64,000 bases of DNA from Paracoccaceae bacterium. Its GTDB lineage: Bacteria > Pseudomonadota > Alphaproteobacteria > Rhodobacterales > Rhodobacteraceae. The number at the start of each line of letters is the position of its first letter. Positions within the stretch are counted from its first letter, which is position 1. The notes beneath the pieces are model-generated. The model was given only the letters and a program-made list of their open reading frames with translations. It was not told where the DNA came from and searched no databases. The stretch spans positions 558,001-622,000 of the forward strand of contig JAUYQR010000011.1 of assembly GCA_030697175.1 (NCBI GenBank), written 5' to 3'. The position numbers were made by a program, and so were the translations under genes. Shown here one piece after another: positions 52,647 through 63,041 of this stretch.

Positions 52647-55373
52647 ATGCTTGGTCTAGGTGCAATCGCGCGGAAGGTGTTCGGCACGCCGAACGACCGC
52701 AAGGTGAAGTCTGTCCGTCCGCTGGTGGCGAGGATCAACGCGCTGGAGCCGGAATACATGGCCCTGAGCGACGACGAGATCATCGGCAAGACCCGGGAGT
52801 TTCAAAAGCGCGTGCAGGAGGGCGGTGAAAGCCTGGACGACCTGCTGCCGGAAGCCTTTGCCAACTGCCGCGAGGCCGCACGCCGGGCGCTGGGGCTGCG
52901 CGCCTTCGATGTGCAGCTGAAGGGCGGGATTTTCCTGCACCAGGGCAACATCAGCGAGATGAAGACCGGTGAAGGCAAGACGCTGGTGGCAACGTTTCCG
53001 GCCTATCTGAACGCGCTGGCGGGCAAGGGCGTGCACGTGGTGACGGTGAACGATTATCTCGTGCGGCGCGATGCGGCGTGGATGGGCAAGATCCATGCGG
53101 CGCTGGGCATGACGACGGGCGTCGTGGTGCCGCATCAGGAAGATGCGGAAAAGCGGGCGGCGTATCAGGCTGACATCACCTATGCCACGAACAACGAACT
53201 GGGGTTCGATTACCTGCGCGACAACATGAAGTCGTCGATCCCGGACATGGCGCAGCGCGGGCATTTCTACGCCATCGTCGACGAAGTGGACAGCATCCTG
53301 ATCGACGAGGCGCGGACGCCCTTGATCATCTCGGGGCCAAGCCAGGATCGCAGCGATCTTTACCAGAAGGTCGATACGGTCATTCCGTTCCTGAACGACG
53401 AGCATTTCAAGGTGGATGAGAAGGCACGCAACGTGACCTTCACCGAAGAGGGCAACGAGGCGCTGGAGACGGTGCTGATCGACGCAGGCATCCTGACCGA
53501 GGGGCAGAACCTGTATGACCCCGAAAGCACCACCATCGTTCACCACGTCAACCAGGCCTTGCGGGCGCACAAGCTGTTCCACAAGGACCAGCAGTATATC
53601 GTGCGTGACGGCGAGGTGATGCTGATCGACGAATTCACCGGCCGGATGATGAAGGGCCGCCGCCTTTCGGACGGCCTGCATCAGGCAATCGAAGCCAAGG
53701 AGCATGTGAAGATCCAGCCGGAGAACGTGACGCTGGCAAGCGTAACCTTCCAGAACTACTTCCGGCTTTACGAAAAGCTTGCGGGCATGACCGGCACGGC
53801 TTCGACCGAGGCTGAGGAATTCCGTGAAATTTACGGGCTCGGCGTTGTTGAAGTGCCGACCAACCGCCCGGTGCAACGAATTGACGAGCACGACCAAGTC
53901 TACCGCACCGCGCGCGAGAAGTTCGAAGGCATCGTAAAGTCGATCAAGGAAGCTAACGCCAAGGGGCAACCGATCCTTGTGGGCACCACCTCGATTGAAA
54001 AATCCGAGCAATTGTCGGAGCTTTTGAAGAAGGAGGGCATCCCGCACAACGTGCTGAACGCCCGCCAGCACGAGCAGGAAGCCAAGATCGTGGCCGACGC
54101 GGGCAAGCTGGGTGCGGTGACGATTGCAACCAACATGGCCGGCCGCGGCACCGACATCCAGCTTGGCGGCAACGTCGAGATGAAGGTCCTGGAGGCGCTG
54201 GCCGCCGACCCGCACCTGCACCCGGATGAGGTCCGCGCGCGCATTGAAGCCGAACACGCCGACGAAAAGGCCGCCGTTCTGGCGGCGGGCGGGCTGTTCG
54301 TTCTGGCGACGGAACGCCACGAAAGCCGCCGCATCGACAACCAGCTGCGCGGCCGTTCGGGCCGTCAGGGCGACCCCGGGCGGTCGGCGTTCTTCCTGTC
54401 TCTGGAAGACGATCTGATGCGCATCTTCGGGTCGGAGCGGCTGGACAAGGTGTTGTCGTCGCTGGGCATGAAGGAAGGCGAGGCGATTGTTCACCCGTGG
54501 GTCAACAAGAGCCTTGAGAAGGCGCAGGCCAAGGTTGAGGGTCGCAACTTCGACATTCGCAAGCAATTGCTGAAATTCGACGACGTGATGAACGACCAGC
54601 GCAAGGCGATATTCAGCCAGCGGCTTGAGATAATGCAGGCGGAAGATGTGTCGGAAATCGCGATGGACATGCGCCATCAGGTGGTCGACGACCTTGTCGA
54701 TATGCATCTGCCGCCGAAAAGCTACCCCGACCAGTGGGATGCGGCCGGTCTGGCCGCCGAGCTGCGGGAGAAGATGACGCTGGACCTGCCGGTGGCAGAC
54801 TGGGCCGCAGAAGAGGGTGTGGATCAGGACGTGATCCGCGAGCGAATCGCCGAGGCGTCCGACACGATGATGGCGGAAAAGACCGAAGCCTTCGGTCAGG
54901 CGACGATGGAAAACATCGAAAAGCAAGTGCTGCTGCAGGCCATTGACGGCAAGTGGCGTGACCACCTTCTGCGGCTGGAACACCTGCGGTCTGTCGTCGG
55001 GTTCCGTGGCTATGCGCAGCGCGACCCGCTGAACGAATACAAGACAGAAGGCTTCCAACTGTTTGAATCGATGCTGAATTCCTTGCGCCAGCAAGTGACT
55101 GAGCAGTTGTCGCGGATCCGCCCGATCACCAAGGAAGAGCAGGAAGCGATGATGCGCCAGATGCTGGCGCAGCAACAGGCGGCGGCACAGCCAGCGGTTG
55201 CTGCAAGCGCACCGGCCCCGGCGCCGGCACCTGCCCTTGCGGCACCGGCTGCGGTGGCTGCGGCAGGGTTCAACGAGGCCGATCCCACGACCTGGGGAAA
55301 CCCTGGTCGCAACGACCCTTGCCCTTGCGGATCAGGCGAAAAGTTCAAGCACTGCCACGGCAAACTGGTCTGA
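52647..55373 (+). CDS. secA: Protein translocase motor SecA
   Basis: A 908-residue SecA ATPase driving Sec export. Walker A '[11 protein letters not shown]' lies near residue 108, DEAD box '[11 protein letters not shown]' near 210, and the helicase domain 2 'MAGRGTDI', '[10 protein letters not shown]' near 495-560. The C-terminal SecB/zinc motif '[17 protein letters not shown]' is intact, after an Ala/Pro linker. ATG 52647 has 'GGAGAAAAC' upstream. A terminator follows at 55393. Confidence 0.98.
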   Translation: MLGLGAIARKVFGTPNDRKVKSVRPLVARINALEPEYMALSDDEIIGKTREFQKRVQEGGESLDDLLPEAFANCREAARRALGLRAFDVQLKGGIFLHQGNISEMKTGEGKTLVATFPAYLNALAGKGVHVVTVNDYLVRRDAAWMGKIHAALGMTTGVVVPHQEDAEKRAAYQADITYATNNELGFDYLRDNMKSSIPDMAQRGHFYAIVDEVDSILIDEARTPLIISGPSQDRSDLYQKVDTVIPFLNDEHFKVDEKARNVTFTEEGNEALETVLIDAGILTEGQNLYDPESTTIVHHVNQALRAHKLFHKDQQYIVRDGEVMLIDEFTGRMMKGRRLSDGLHQAIEAKEHVKIQPENVTLASVTFQNYFRLYEKLAGMTGTASTEAEEFREIYGLGVVEVPTNRPVQRIDEHDQVYRTAREKFEGIVKSIKEANAKGQPILVGTTSIEKSEQLSELLKKEGIPHNVLNARQHEQEAKIVADAGKLGAVTIATNMAGRGTDIQLGGNVEMKVLEALAADPHLHPDEVRARIEAEHADEKAAVLAAGGLFVLATERHESRRIDNQLRGRSGRQGDPGRSAFFLSLEDDLMRIFGSERLDKVLSSLGMKEGEAIVHPWVNKSLEKAQAKVEGRNFDIRKQLLKFDDVMNDQRKAIFSQRLEIMQAEDVSEIAMDMRHQVVDDLVDMHLPPKSYPDQWDAAGLAAELREKMTLDLPVADWAAEEGVDQDVIRERIAEASDTMMAEKTEAFGQATMENIEKQVLLQAIDGKWRDHLLRLEHLRSVVGFRGYAQRDPLNEYKTEGFQLFESMLNSLRQQVTEQLSRIRPITKEEQEAMMRQMLAQQQAAAQPAVAASAPAPAPAPALAAPAAVAAAGFNEADPTTWGNPGRNDPCPCGSGEKFKHCHGKLV

Positions 55374-55392
55374 CGGCTGCGCGAATAAGGTC

Positions 55393-55424
55393 AAAAAGAG
55401 GCAAAGAGCGGCCTCTTTTTGGCA
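55393..55424 (+). terminator. Intrinsic terminator after secA
   Basis: AAAAAGAGGC (55393-55402), loop AAAGAGCG and GCCTCTTTTT (55411-55420) form a 10-pair stem ending in a T-run. It starts 20 bases after the secA stop and is close to symmetrical in both strands. Confidence 0.9.
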
Positions 55425-55533
55425 TTATCGCGCAATCGGCGGTTCTTTGCTGGAAACATTCCCCCGAAAGGACACGGGATCGCCCGCATTGGCGCCTACC
55501 CACGACGAGTACGATTCTATTCGCGGTGGAAGT

Positions 55534-56436
55534 ATGGACGTTAAGCGCAAAGCGATGCGGGCGGGTGCGGTGTTGGCGGTTGCGCTGGCAGCGGGCCACC
55601 TTGTTCAGTCGATGAAGCATGGCGTGCCGGGGGCGTCCATCAACGCGGCGACCAGCGGTTCGATCGAACGGACGATCAACCAACCTGCCGAAGTGCCGTT
55701 GGTGCCCGCATCGGCATCGCTGACAACGGGGTTTGGCGCATCGGTCCGCGAGGTGACAGACCTTGCCGCATTGGCCGGCACCGCGGCAACCGATGGCTGT
55801 GCTGCGAAAATCACGCTTGAGGCCGAGCCTGAGGCCATCATCAACGCCGCGATTTCGACACCCTGTGCCAAGGGCGAGCGGGTGGTGATCCGCCACGCGG
55901 GGATGAGCTTTGCCGCGCGCACCTCGGCCGACGGGATGTTGCGGCTCCGGCTGCCGGCGCTGGAAACCGAGGCGATCGTGTCTGTGTTCCTGCCCGATTC
56001 CGAAGTTCTGGTCGGGTCTGTGTTCGTGCCCGACGTGGCGTCGGTGCAGCGCTTTGGATTGCAATGGACGGACAGCGACGTGTTCGACCTGAGGATCATG
56101 GAAGACGACAAGATTTTCGTGGGCGGACGCACGAGCAGTGGGCGCAGCGGTGGCAGGAAGATCATGGTGCTTGGCGACCGGTCGGTTGACCAGCCGATGT
56201 TTGCAGAAATCTACACCTATCCGGCCGATCCGACCGCAAGCGTCGAGGTCGAGGTCGAACTTGCCATTACCTCGGAAACCTGTGGTCGGGTGATGCAGGC
56301 AGACTCGATCCTGGCCGAGTATGGGAAGGTCACGGTCGAGGCGCGCAAGGTACAACTGCCGGATTGCGGACAGGCCGGGGACATTCTGGTGTTGAAGAAT
56401 CTTTCGCCGGACGTGAAGATCGCCGTCTCGAATTGA
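55534..56436 (+). CDS. Uncharacterised exported protein
   Basis: A 300-residue protein starting with a short basic region and a hydrophobic segment ('AGAVLAVALAAGHLV'), so exported or membrane-anchored. Four cysteines form two likely pairs ('GCAAKITL...TPCAKGE', 'ETCGRVM...LPDCGQ'). A repeated beta-rich pattern ('AIVSVFLPDSEVLVGSVFVPDVASV', 'RFGLQWTDSDVFDLRI') suggests a beta-sandwich. I do not recognise the family. GGTGGA lies upstream of ATG 55534. It is followed 12 bases later by a PstS-OmpA fusion gene, so the two may work together in the envelope. Confidence 0.7.
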   Translation: MDVKRKAMRAGAVLAVALAAGHLVQSMKHGVPGASINAATSGSIERTINQPAEVPLVPASASLTTGFGASVREVTDLAALAGTAATDGCAAKITLEAEPEAIINAAISTPCAKGERVVIRHAGMSFAARTSADGMLRLRLPALETEAIVSVFLPDSEVLVGSVFVPDVASVQRFGLQWTDSDVFDLRIMEDDKIFVGGRTSSGRSGGRKIMVLGDRSVDQPMFAEIYTYPADPTASVEVEVELAITSETCGRVMQADSILAEYGKVTVEARKVQLPDCGQAGDILVLKNLSPDVKIAVSN

Positions 56437-56448
56437 GGCAGGCGTGTC

Positions 56449-57963
56449 ATGGGTTGGACGGTTGGGCGCGCGGCGATTTTCGCCGCGTTTCTTGTTGCTG
56501 AAGCGGCCGCCGCGCAGGACGTGACCCTGGTGGCCCGTGAGGGCAGTATCGTGCTGACCGGCACGCTTGTGGGTTTCGACGGCGAATTCTACCGGATCGA
56601 CACGTCCTACGGGATGCTGACGGTGGACGGTCAGGGCGTGATCTGCGAAGGCCCCGCTTGCCCGGATCTGATCGCGCCCAAGGCGGTGATCCGGTTCACC
56701 GGGTCGCCCGATGCGGGGGCCTCCTTGCTGCCCGCACTGTTGCAACGCTTTGCCGAGTCGCGCGGGCTTTTGTTCGAGCCGCTGGAGACGGTGGGTTTTG
56801 CCGCCGTGATCCGCGACCCGAAAACCGGCAAGGTGTTGGCAGAGCTGAGCTTTACTGCCGCCACGCCGGATCAGGCGACGGCGGCGCTGGGTGACGGGCG
56901 CGCCGATCTGATTGTCGGATCGCAGCCGGAAAAGCCGTACGGGTCGCGGGCTCTGGCCTATGATGCGCTGGTTCCCGTGGTGGCGGCCGACAACCCGACG
57001 CCCGAGATTTCGACCGCCGATCTGGCGCGGGTCTTGTCGGGCGAGGTGGACAATTGGGCCGAGGTTGGCGGGCCGGACATGCCGATCGTGCTGCACGCAC
57101 TGGCGCCTGAAACTGATCTGCAACGCGCCCTGACCGACCGGTTGGGCCTGCCGATCATGGCCGACGAAGCACACCCGGATCTGGCGGTGCTGGCCGAAGC
57201 GGTGGCGAAAGATCCTTGGGCGCTGGCGATCACCGGCCGCGCCGAGGTGGGTAGAACACGCATTCTGACGCTGACCGACAGTTGCGGGTTTCCGCTGTTG
57301 CCGACGCCGCTTGCAGTGAAGGCCGAGGATTATCCGCTGTCGCTGCCGATCTTTTTGCTGACGCCGCCGCGCCGCCTGCCACTGATGGCGCGGGAGTTTC
57401 TGGAGTTCGTCGCCTCGCCCGAGGCGCAGTCGGCTGTTGCGGCTGCGGGTTATGTGGACCGTGCAGCCTCGCGGCAGGCGATGACGGCAGACGGGATGCG
57501 GTTGATCAACGCGATTCAGGGGGCGGGTGACGACATCACTCTGGCCGATCTGAAGCGGCTGGTCGGGTTGATGGACGGGGCGGACCGGCTGTCGCTGACA
57601 TTTCGGTTCGAGGATGGGTCATCGACACTGGACGCGCAGTCGCAGACGAACCTCAGCGATCTGGCGCAACTGATCGCCTCGGGGCAGTTTCGCAACGAGC
57701 AGGTGGTGCTGGCGGGGTTTTCCGACGGCTCGGGTGCCGCCGAGGCCAATCTGGCGCTGTCGGTGGAGCGGGCGGCGCGCGTGGCGCAGGAATTGGCGGT
57801 GGTGGCGCCCGACCTTGGCGCAGAGGCCCTGCCGCGTGTCGAAGGCTTTGGCGAGGCGCTGCCGATGGCGTGCGACGAAACGGCGGCGGGGCGGCATTTG
57901 AACCGCAGGGTGGAAGTGTGGCTGGTGCCGCGCTTCACAGATACCCCGACGAGCGAAAACTGA
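56449..57963 (+). CDS. PstS-like substrate-binding domain fused to OmpA domain
   Basis: A 504-residue exported protein. After a signal peptide ('AAFLVAEAAAAQ') comes a LysM/SH3-like start, then a phosphate-binding-like domain (about 90-340: 'DGRADLIVGSQPE', 'ISTADLARVLSGEVDNWAEVGG', 'EFVASPEAQSAV') and a C-terminal OmpA peptidoglycan-binding domain ('FRFEDGSSTLDAQSQTNLSDLAQLI', 'GFSDGSG', 'NRRVEVWLVPR'). The combination would tether a ligand-binding module to the cell wall. The ligand is not known. It overlaps radC by 29 bases tail to tail. Confidence 0.85.
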   Translation: MGWTVGRAAIFAAFLVAEAAAAQDVTLVAREGSIVLTGTLVGFDGEFYRIDTSYGMLTVDGQGVICEGPACPDLIAPKAVIRFTGSPDAGASLLPALLQRFAESRGLLFEPLETVGFAAVIRDPKTGKVLAELSFTAATPDQATAALGDGRADLIVGSQPEKPYGSRALAYDALVPVVAADNPTPEISTADLARVLSGEVDNWAEVGGPDMPIVLHALAPETDLQRALTDRLGLPIMADEAHPDLAVLAEAVAKDPWALAITGRAEVGRTRILTLTDSCGFPLLPTPLAVKAEDYPLSLPIFLLTPPRRLPLMAREFLEFVASPEAQSAVAAAGYVDRAASRQAMTADGMRLINAIQGAGDDITLADLKRLVGLMDGADRLSLTFRFEDGSSTLDAQSQTNLSDLAQLIASGQFRNEQVVLAGFSDGSGAAEANLALSVERAARVAQELAVVAPDLGAEALPRVEGFGEALPMACDETAAGRHLNRRVEVWLVPRFTDTPTSEN

Positions 57964-58699
57964 GTTCGCGCGATTTGCCGATGATGAGGTGGTCGTGCAA
58001 CGTCAGGCCAAGGGCGCGGCAGGCATCGACAATCTGATGGGTCATCGAAAGGTCGGCGTCCGAGGGCGTCGGGTCGCCGGAGGGGTGGTTGTGCACAAGG
58101 ATCAGTGCCGAGGCGTTGAGTTCAAGCGCGCGTTTCACCACCTCGCGCGGGTAGACGGGGACGTGGTCGACGGTGCCACGCGCCTGCTCTTCATCGGCGA
58201 TCAGCACGTTCTTGCGGTCAAGAAACAGGATGCGGAACTGTTCGGTTTCGCGGTGCGCCATCGTGGTGTGGCAGTAATCCAGCAGAGCGTCCCATGACGA
58301 CAAGAGCGGGCGGTGCAGCACGCGGGCGCGCATCAGGCGCTGCGACGCGGCTTCGACCAGTTTCAATTCCAGTACCACGGCATTGCCGACGCCTTTCACC
58401 ATCGTCAGACGGGCCGGCGCGGCGGATACCACGCGGTTGAAATCGCCAAACGTGTCGAGAAGTAGCCGCGCGAGGGGCTTCACATCCTGCCGGGGGATCG
58501 CGCGAAACAGGACAAGTTCGAGGAGTTCATAATCCGGCATCGCTTGCGCGCCGCCTTCGATGAAGCGCTCGCGGAGGCGCATTCGGTGATCGGCGATGTA
58601 AGAGGGAAGACGGTCCGGGACGGCGGCAAGAATGGCCTCATCCTCGGCCCGGTCAGGCGTGAAAAGCGGCAAGGGGGGTTCATGGAGGGCGCGCGACAT
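57935..58699 (-). CDS. radC: RadC-family JAB domain protein
   Basis: A 254-residue RadC: N-terminal helix-hairpin-helix ('VKGVGNAVVLELKLVEAA') and a C-terminal JAB/MPN metalloprotease-like domain with 'HNHPSGDPTPSDAD' holding the zinc ligands. Its role in DNA repair is disputed. It is the downstream neighbour of dnaJ on the same strand. Confidence 0.93.
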   Translation of the reverse strand: MSRALHEPPLPLFTPDRAEDEAILAAVPDRLPSYIADHRMRLRERFIEGGAQAMPDYELLELVLFRAIPRQDVKPLARLLLDTFGDFNRVVSAAPARLTMVKGVGNAVVLELKLVEAASQRLMRARVLHRPLLSSWDALLDYCHTTMAHRETEQFRILFLDRKNVLIADEEQARGTVDHVPVYPREVVKRALELNASALILVHNHPSGDPTPSDADLSMTHQIVDACRALGLTLHDHLIIGKSRELSFRSSGYL

Positions 58700-58741
58700 G
58701 GTGTGACTGTCGCGCGCCTTGGTGAAGAAAGCGTAAACGCC

Positions 58742-59893
58742 TCAGTTCTTCATGCCGTCCCAGAAGCCCTTGACCTTGGAAAAGAACGACGAGCCTTCCG
58801 GGTTGTTTTCCTCGGACAGTTTCTCGAACTCGCGCAGCAGTTCGCGTTGGCGCGAGGTCAGGTTGACCGGTGTCTCAACCGCAAGCTCGATCACCATGTC
58901 GCCGGTACCGCCGCCGCGAAGGGCGGGCATGCCCTTGCCACGCAGGCGCATCTGCTTGCCGGTTTGCGCGCCGGCAGGAACCTTCACGCGGGCCTTGCCG
59001 CCGTCGATGGTGGGTACCTCCACCTCGCCGCCCAGGGCGGCAGAGGGCATCGAGATCGGCACACGGCAAAACAGGTGCACGCCGTCGCGCTGGAAGATAG
59101 CGTGATCCTTCACCTCGATGAAGATGTAAAGATCGCCGTTCGGACCGCCGCGCAGGCCGGCTTCGCCTTCGCCGGCAAGGCGGATGCGGGTGCCGGTTTC
59201 CACCCCTTGCGGGATGTTCACCGAAAGCGAGCGTTCCCGTTCGGTACGGCCCTGACCGCCGCAGGTGCGGCAGGGGTTCTTGATGATCTGGCCCATGCCG
59301 TTGCATTGCGGGCAGGTGCGTTCGACGGTGAAGAAGCCCTGCTGCGCACGGACCTTGCCCATGCCCGAACAGGTCGGGCAGGTGACAGGCTCGGCGCCGC
59401 CTTCGGCCCCTGATCCGTGGCACACTTCGCACTGCACCGAAGTGGGCACGACGATGGTTTTCTGAACGCCGGCAAAGGCTTCCTCAAGGCTGACGCGCAG
59501 GTTGTAGCGCAGGTCAGAGCCACGCTGGGCGCGCGAACGACCCCCGCCACCGCCGCCGCGGCCACCCATGAAATCGCCAAACAGATCCTCGAAGACGTCG
59601 GAAAACGCGCTGGCGAAATCGCCTTGGCCGTAGGCCGGATTGCCGCGCGGACCGCCGCCCATGCCACCCTCAAAGGCGGCGTGGCCATAGCGGTCATATG
59701 CGGCCTTGCGGTCGGGATCTTTCAGAACGTCGTAGGCCTCGTTGATCTCTTTGAACTGAGCCTCGGCCTGTGGATTATCGGAGTTGCGGTCGGGGTGAAG
59801 TTCCTTGGCCTTCTTGCGATAGGCCTTCTTCAGTTCCTCGGCTGAGGACCCCTTGGCGACGCCGAGCACGTCGTAGAAATCGCGTTTTGCCAC
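58742..59893 (-). CDS. dnaJ: Chaperone DnaJ
   Basis: A 383-residue type I DnaJ: J domain with the HPD motif ('LHPDRNSDN', about residues 32-41), a Gly/Phe-rich region, four CxxCxGxG zinc repeats ('CEVCHGSG', 'CPTCSGMG', 'CPQCNGMG', 'CRTCGGQG') and the C-terminal substrate domain. It stimulates DnaK's ATPase. It is separated from dnaK by a 71-base gap containing a strong hairpin. Confidence 0.97.
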   Translation of the reverse strand: MAKRDFYDVLGVAKGSSAEELKKAYRKKAKELHPDRNSDNPQAEAQFKEINEAYDVLKDPDRKAAYDRYGHAAFEGGMGGGPRGNPAYGQGDFASAFSDVFEDLFGDFMGGRGGGGGGRSRAQRGSDLRYNLRVSLEEAFAGVQKTIVVPTSVQCEVCHGSGAEGGAEPVTCPTCSGMGKVRAQQGFFTVERTCPQCNGMGQIIKNPCRTCGGQGRTERERSLSVNIPQGVETGTRIRLAGEGEAGLRGGPNGDLYIFIEVKDHAIFQRDGVHLFCRVPISMPSAALGGEVEVPTIDGGKARVKVPAGAQTGKQMRLRGKGMPALRGGGTGDMVIELAVETPVNLTSRQRELLREFEKLSEENNPEGSSFFSKVKGFWDGMKN

Positions 59894-59920
59894 GGCAAAA
59901 CCCCCTGCTCAGAACCGGGA

Positions 59921-59946
59921 GGGGCGGTCTGTTGCCAGACCGCCCC
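59921..59946 (-). terminator. 11-pair hairpin between dnaK and dnaJ
   Basis: GGGGCGGTCTG (59921-59931) and CAGACCGCCCC (59936-59946) are perfect arms with a TTGC loop. On the dnaK-dnaJ transcript there is no T-run, so partial termination or mRNA stabilisation that sets more DnaK than DnaJ is more likely than full termination. Confidence 0.6.
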
Positions 59947-59964
59947 GTTTCGGTTCATGCGGCG

Positions 59965-61875
59965 TCACTTCCGCTTGTTGTTGCCCAGATCCTCGAAGTC
60001 GGCGTCGACGATGTCATCGTCATCCACCGGGCGCGGTTCATCCTCGCCGCCGCTGCCACCTTCAGCCTGGCTCGACTTGTAGATCGCCTCGCCCAACTTC
60101 ATCGCGGCTTCGGTCAGGTTCTGGATGGCCGAGCGGATCTTGCCGGCATCTTCGCCCTTGAGAGCCTCTTCCAGCGGTGCCATCGCAAACTCGATCGCTT
60201 CGACGGTCGACGGATCGACCTTGTCGGAATGGTCGGCGAGCGACTTGCGGGTCGAATGCAGCAGGCTTTCGCCCTGGTTGCGGGTTTCGACCAGCTCGCG
60301 ACGCTCCTTGTCGGCCTCGGCATTCGCTTCGGCGTCGCGGACCATCTTTTCGATCTCGTCATCCGACAGACCGCCCGAGGCCTGGATCGTGATCGCCTGT
60401 TCCTTGTTGGTGCCCTTGTCCTTGGCTTTCACCGACACGATGCCGTTGGCGTCGATGTCGAAGGTCACCTCGATCTGTGGCACGCCACGCGGGGCGGGCG
60501 GGATCTGTTCCAGGTTGAACTGGCCCAGCATCTTGTTGTCGACCGCCATTTCGCGTTCGCCCTGGAAAACCCGGATCGTCACCGCGTTCTGGTTGTCTTC
60601 GGCGGTGGAGAAGACCTGGGATTTCTTGGTCGGGATCGTGGTGTTGCGGTCGATCAGGCGGGTGAAGACGCCACCGAGGGTTTCGATGCCCAAGGACAGC
60701 GGGGTCACGTCGAGAAGGACGACGTCCTTCACGTCGCCTTGCAAAACGCCGGCCTGGATGGCCGCGCCGAGGGCCACGACTTCGTCAGGGTTGACGCCCT
60801 TGTGGGGTTCCTTGCCGAAGTATTTCGTCACTTCTTCGATGACGCGCGGCATCCGGGTCATACCGCCGACCAGAACCACCTCGTCGATGTCTTCCTTGCT
60901 GACGCCGGCGTCTTTCAGCGCGGCCATGCAGGGCTTGATCGACTTCTTGATCAGATCTTCGACAAGGTTTTCCAGCTTTGCGCGGGTGAGTTTCATCACC
61001 ATGTGCAGCGGCTGGCCGGTGTTGCGGTCCATCGAGATGAAGGGCTGGTTGATTTCAGTCTGGCTGGCCGACGACAGTTCGATCTTGGCCTTTTCCGCCG
61101 CTTCCTTCAGGCGCTGGAGCGCCATCTTGTCGTTCGAAAGATCGACGCCGTGTTCCTTTTTGAACTCATCCGCGAGGTAATTCACGATGCGCATGTCGAA
61201 GTCTTCACCGCCGAGGAACGTGTCGCCGTTGGTGGATTTGACCTCGAAGAGACCGTCGTCGATTTCGAGGATCGTGATATCGAACGTGCCGCCGCCAAGG
61301 TCATAGACCGCAATGGTCTTGGTCTCTTTCTTGTCGAGGCCGTAAGCCAGCGCCGCCGCCGTCGGTTCGTTGATGATGCGCAGCACTTCGAGGCCGGCGA
61401 TTTTGCCCGCGTCCTTGGTGGCTTGGCGCTGGGCGTCGTTGAAGTAGGCGGGCACGGTGATCACGGCCTGAGTGACGGTTTCACCAAGGTAGGACTCGGC
61501 GGTTTCCTTCATCTTTTGCAGGATGAAGGCGGACACCTGGCTGGGCGAATACTTTTCGCCACGGGCTTCGACCCAGGCGTCGCCGTTGCCGCCGTTGACG
61601 ATCTTGTAAGGCATGTTCTTCTGGTCTTTGACGATCACCGGATCGTCATAGCGGCGCCCGATCAGACGCTTGACCGCGAAGATGGTGTTGGAGGCGTTGG
61701 TGACGGCCTGCCGCTTGGCGGCCTGCCCGACCAGACGCTCGCTGTCGGTGAATCCGACGATCGACGGGGTCGTGCGCGCGCCTTCGGAGTTTTCGATCAC
61801 GCGCGGTTGCGCGCCGTCCATGATGGCGACGCAGGAGTTGGTGGTTCCGAGGTCAATACCGATGACTTTGGCCAT
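59965..61875 (-). CDS. dnaK: Chaperone DnaK
   Basis: A 636-residue Hsp70. The nucleotide-binding domain starts '[11 protein letters not shown]', contains '[12 protein letters not shown]' and '[10 protein letters not shown]'; the substrate-binding domain and acidic C-terminus '...[18 protein letters not shown]' are complete. ATG 61875 is chosen by the family start; the frame is open to 62079 but without similarity. AAGGGA lies nine bases upstream. Its leader contains a hairpin at 61953-61972. Confidence 0.98.
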   Translation of the reverse strand: MAKVIGIDLGTTNSCVAIMDGAQPRVIENSEGARTTPSIVGFTDSERLVGQAAKRQAVTNASNTIFAVKRLIGRRYDDPVIVKDQKNMPYKIVNGGNGDAWVEARGEKYSPSQVSAFILQKMKETAESYLGETVTQAVITVPAYFNDAQRQATKDAGKIAGLEVLRIINEPTAAALAYGLDKKETKTIAVYDLGGGTFDITILEIDDGLFEVKSTNGDTFLGGEDFDMRIVNYLADEFKKEHGVDLSNDKMALQRLKEAAEKAKIELSSASQTEINQPFISMDRNTGQPLHMVMKLTRAKLENLVEDLIKKSIKPCMAALKDAGVSKEDIDEVVLVGGMTRMPRVIEEVTKYFGKEPHKGVNPDEVVALGAAIQAGVLQGDVKDVVLLDVTPLSLGIETLGGVFTRLIDRNTTIPTKKSQVFSTAEDNQNAVTIRVFQGEREMAVDNKMLGQFNLEQIPPAPRGVPQIEVTFDIDANGIVSVKAKDKGTNKEQAITIQASGGLSDDEIEKMVRDAEANAEADKERRELVETRNQGESLLHSTRKSLADHSDKVDPSTVEAIEFAMAPLEEALKGEDAGKIRSAIQNLTEAAMKLGEAIYKSSQAEGGSGGEDEPRPVDDDDIVDADFEDLGNNKRK

Positions 61876-61952
61876 GTTCGTATCCCTTTTCTTCAGGCGA
61901 TGTTCCGGACGGGGACCCTTGGTCTTCGGCATCCCGACCCGGCGATTGAACC

Positions 61953-61972
61953 GACGGGCATCTGCGCCCGTC
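61953..61972 (-). promoter_or_regulatory. Hairpin in the dnaK 5' leader
   Basis: GACGGGC (61953-61959) and GCCCGTC (61966-61972) pair perfectly with a six-base loop. It lies near the start of the predicted 104-base dnaK leader, about 80 bases from the ATG, and could affect stability or heat-regulated translation. Confidence 0.45.
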
Positions 61973-61985
61973 ATCGTGCCCGGCG

Positions 61986-62014
61986 TATATAGGCAGGCAG
62001 GTTTCGCGCTGCAA
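61986..62014 (-). promoter_or_regulatory. Probable sigma-70-type promoter of dnaK
   Basis: On the (-) strand TTGCAG (62014-62009), 17 bases, TATATA (61991-61986). No CIRCE inverted repeat is present, and I did not find a clear RpoH (CTTGAA-CCCCAT) match, though heat-shock control by RpoH is usual in this group. Confidence 0.5.
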
Positions 62015-62094
62015 CGGTTGCTTCGCATGAACACGCGCGATTTTCCGCACGACCGCGTCGCCGCCACCACCCACCCCAAGATCGGCCAGCGGAA

Positions 62095-62919
62095 TCAACG
62101 GCCCTTGTTCCAGCTGGCCGAGGCGTGTTGGCGGGTAAAGAATTCCGCCATCAGACCGATCATCATGCATGTGAGCGCGAAATAGATCGGATAGTCGATC
62201 GAGGTATAGCGCGGCCCGTAGTTCAGGAAGATGAACCCGCGGGACTGGTCGATGACGTGAAACAGAGGATTCCAGTCGAACATCGAGCGGATCGATTCCG
62301 GTGTGCCATTCGCCACCAGCATCTTGCCCGATGCGATCATGTTGATGCGCTGGTAAAGCGAGGTCGCGATGGTGGCGGTTTCGGGTTGCCACGGCTTGAC
62401 CGACAGAAACACCATGCCGATTCCGATACCCGAGAACCATGACAGAAGGTGCATCCCCAGCACCCCGACCGGATCTTCGATGGTGATGGGCGCGAAGGCG
62501 GTGTGGTAGAAGAACAGGATCACCCCAGCGGCCAGCGTCTGTTGGTAAAGCGCCGAAAGTGCCGCCGCAGCGATGGAGATGATCGGATTCATCGGACTGT
62601 GCATCATCATCGGCGAGGACGGCCCATCCGCGCCGGCGACGGCACCGATGGTCTTTACGTGGGTCATGAACATGAAGACGCCTGACATGACATACAGCAG
62701 GAAATCGCCGCGTATCGCGATTCTGCGAACACCAAGCAGGTGAAACAGCGCGAACATCACCAGGACCATCATGAGCGACTGGAAGATCGACAGCGCCAGA
62801 CCAAGCACCGCATTGCCGTTTGTCTTGCGCAGGTTGCGGATGGCAACGTGAAAGACAAGTTCCAGAATCTGAAAGCCGGACCTGAGCCGGGACTTCCGCT
62901 GGACTTGTGATCGGAACAT
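62095..62919 (-). CDS. ABC-2-type polysaccharide export permease
   Basis: A 274-residue membrane protein with about six spans and no ATPase domain, of the ABC-2 (KpsM/RfbA/TagG) class that exports capsule or O-antigen polysaccharides. 'NPLFHVIDQSRGFIFLNYGPRYTSIDY' is the family C-terminal region. No ATP-binding partner is adjacent in the window; it may lie beyond or elsewhere. Its divergent neighbour cysQ and kdsB hint at a polysaccharide cluster continuing to the right. Confidence 0.85.
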   Translation of the reverse strand: MFRSQVQRKSRLRSGFQILELVFHVAIRNLRKTNGNAVLGLALSIFQSLMMVLVMFALFHLLGVRRIAIRGDFLLYVMSGVFMFMTHVKTIGAVAGADGPSSPMMMHSPMNPIISIAAAALSALYQQTLAAGVILFFYHTAFAPITIEDPVGVLGMHLLSWFSGIGIGMVFLSVKPWQPETATIATSLYQRINMIASGKMLVANGTPESIRSMFDWNPLFHVIDQSRGFIFLNYGPRYTSIDYPIYFALTCMMIGLMAEFFTRQHASASWNKGR

Positions 62920-63041
62920 CTGCGATTCCCTTTGGTGCCGGGCCTGAATACGCCGGCAAATCTTGCCGTTCCGTTACAGCCGCAGGATAAGGGCGGGAAA
63001 CGCACAATACAACGACCGCTGGTGAAGCGGCAGGAGAGCCG

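Noticed and set aside
52656-55175. An 839-codon open frame antisense to secA
   Set aside because: Low-complexity Arg/His/Leu-rich translation with no domain, produced by the shadow frame of a GC-rich gene.
59770-61992. A 740-codon open frame on the (+) strand opposite dnaK
   Set aside because: It is entirely antisense to the intact dnaK gene; such long antisense frames arise from codon bias in GC-rich genomes and it has no recognisable domain.
61876-62094. CIRCE (HrcA) operator upstream of dnaK
   Set aside because: No TTAGCACTC-N9-GAGTGCTAA-like repeat was found in the leader.
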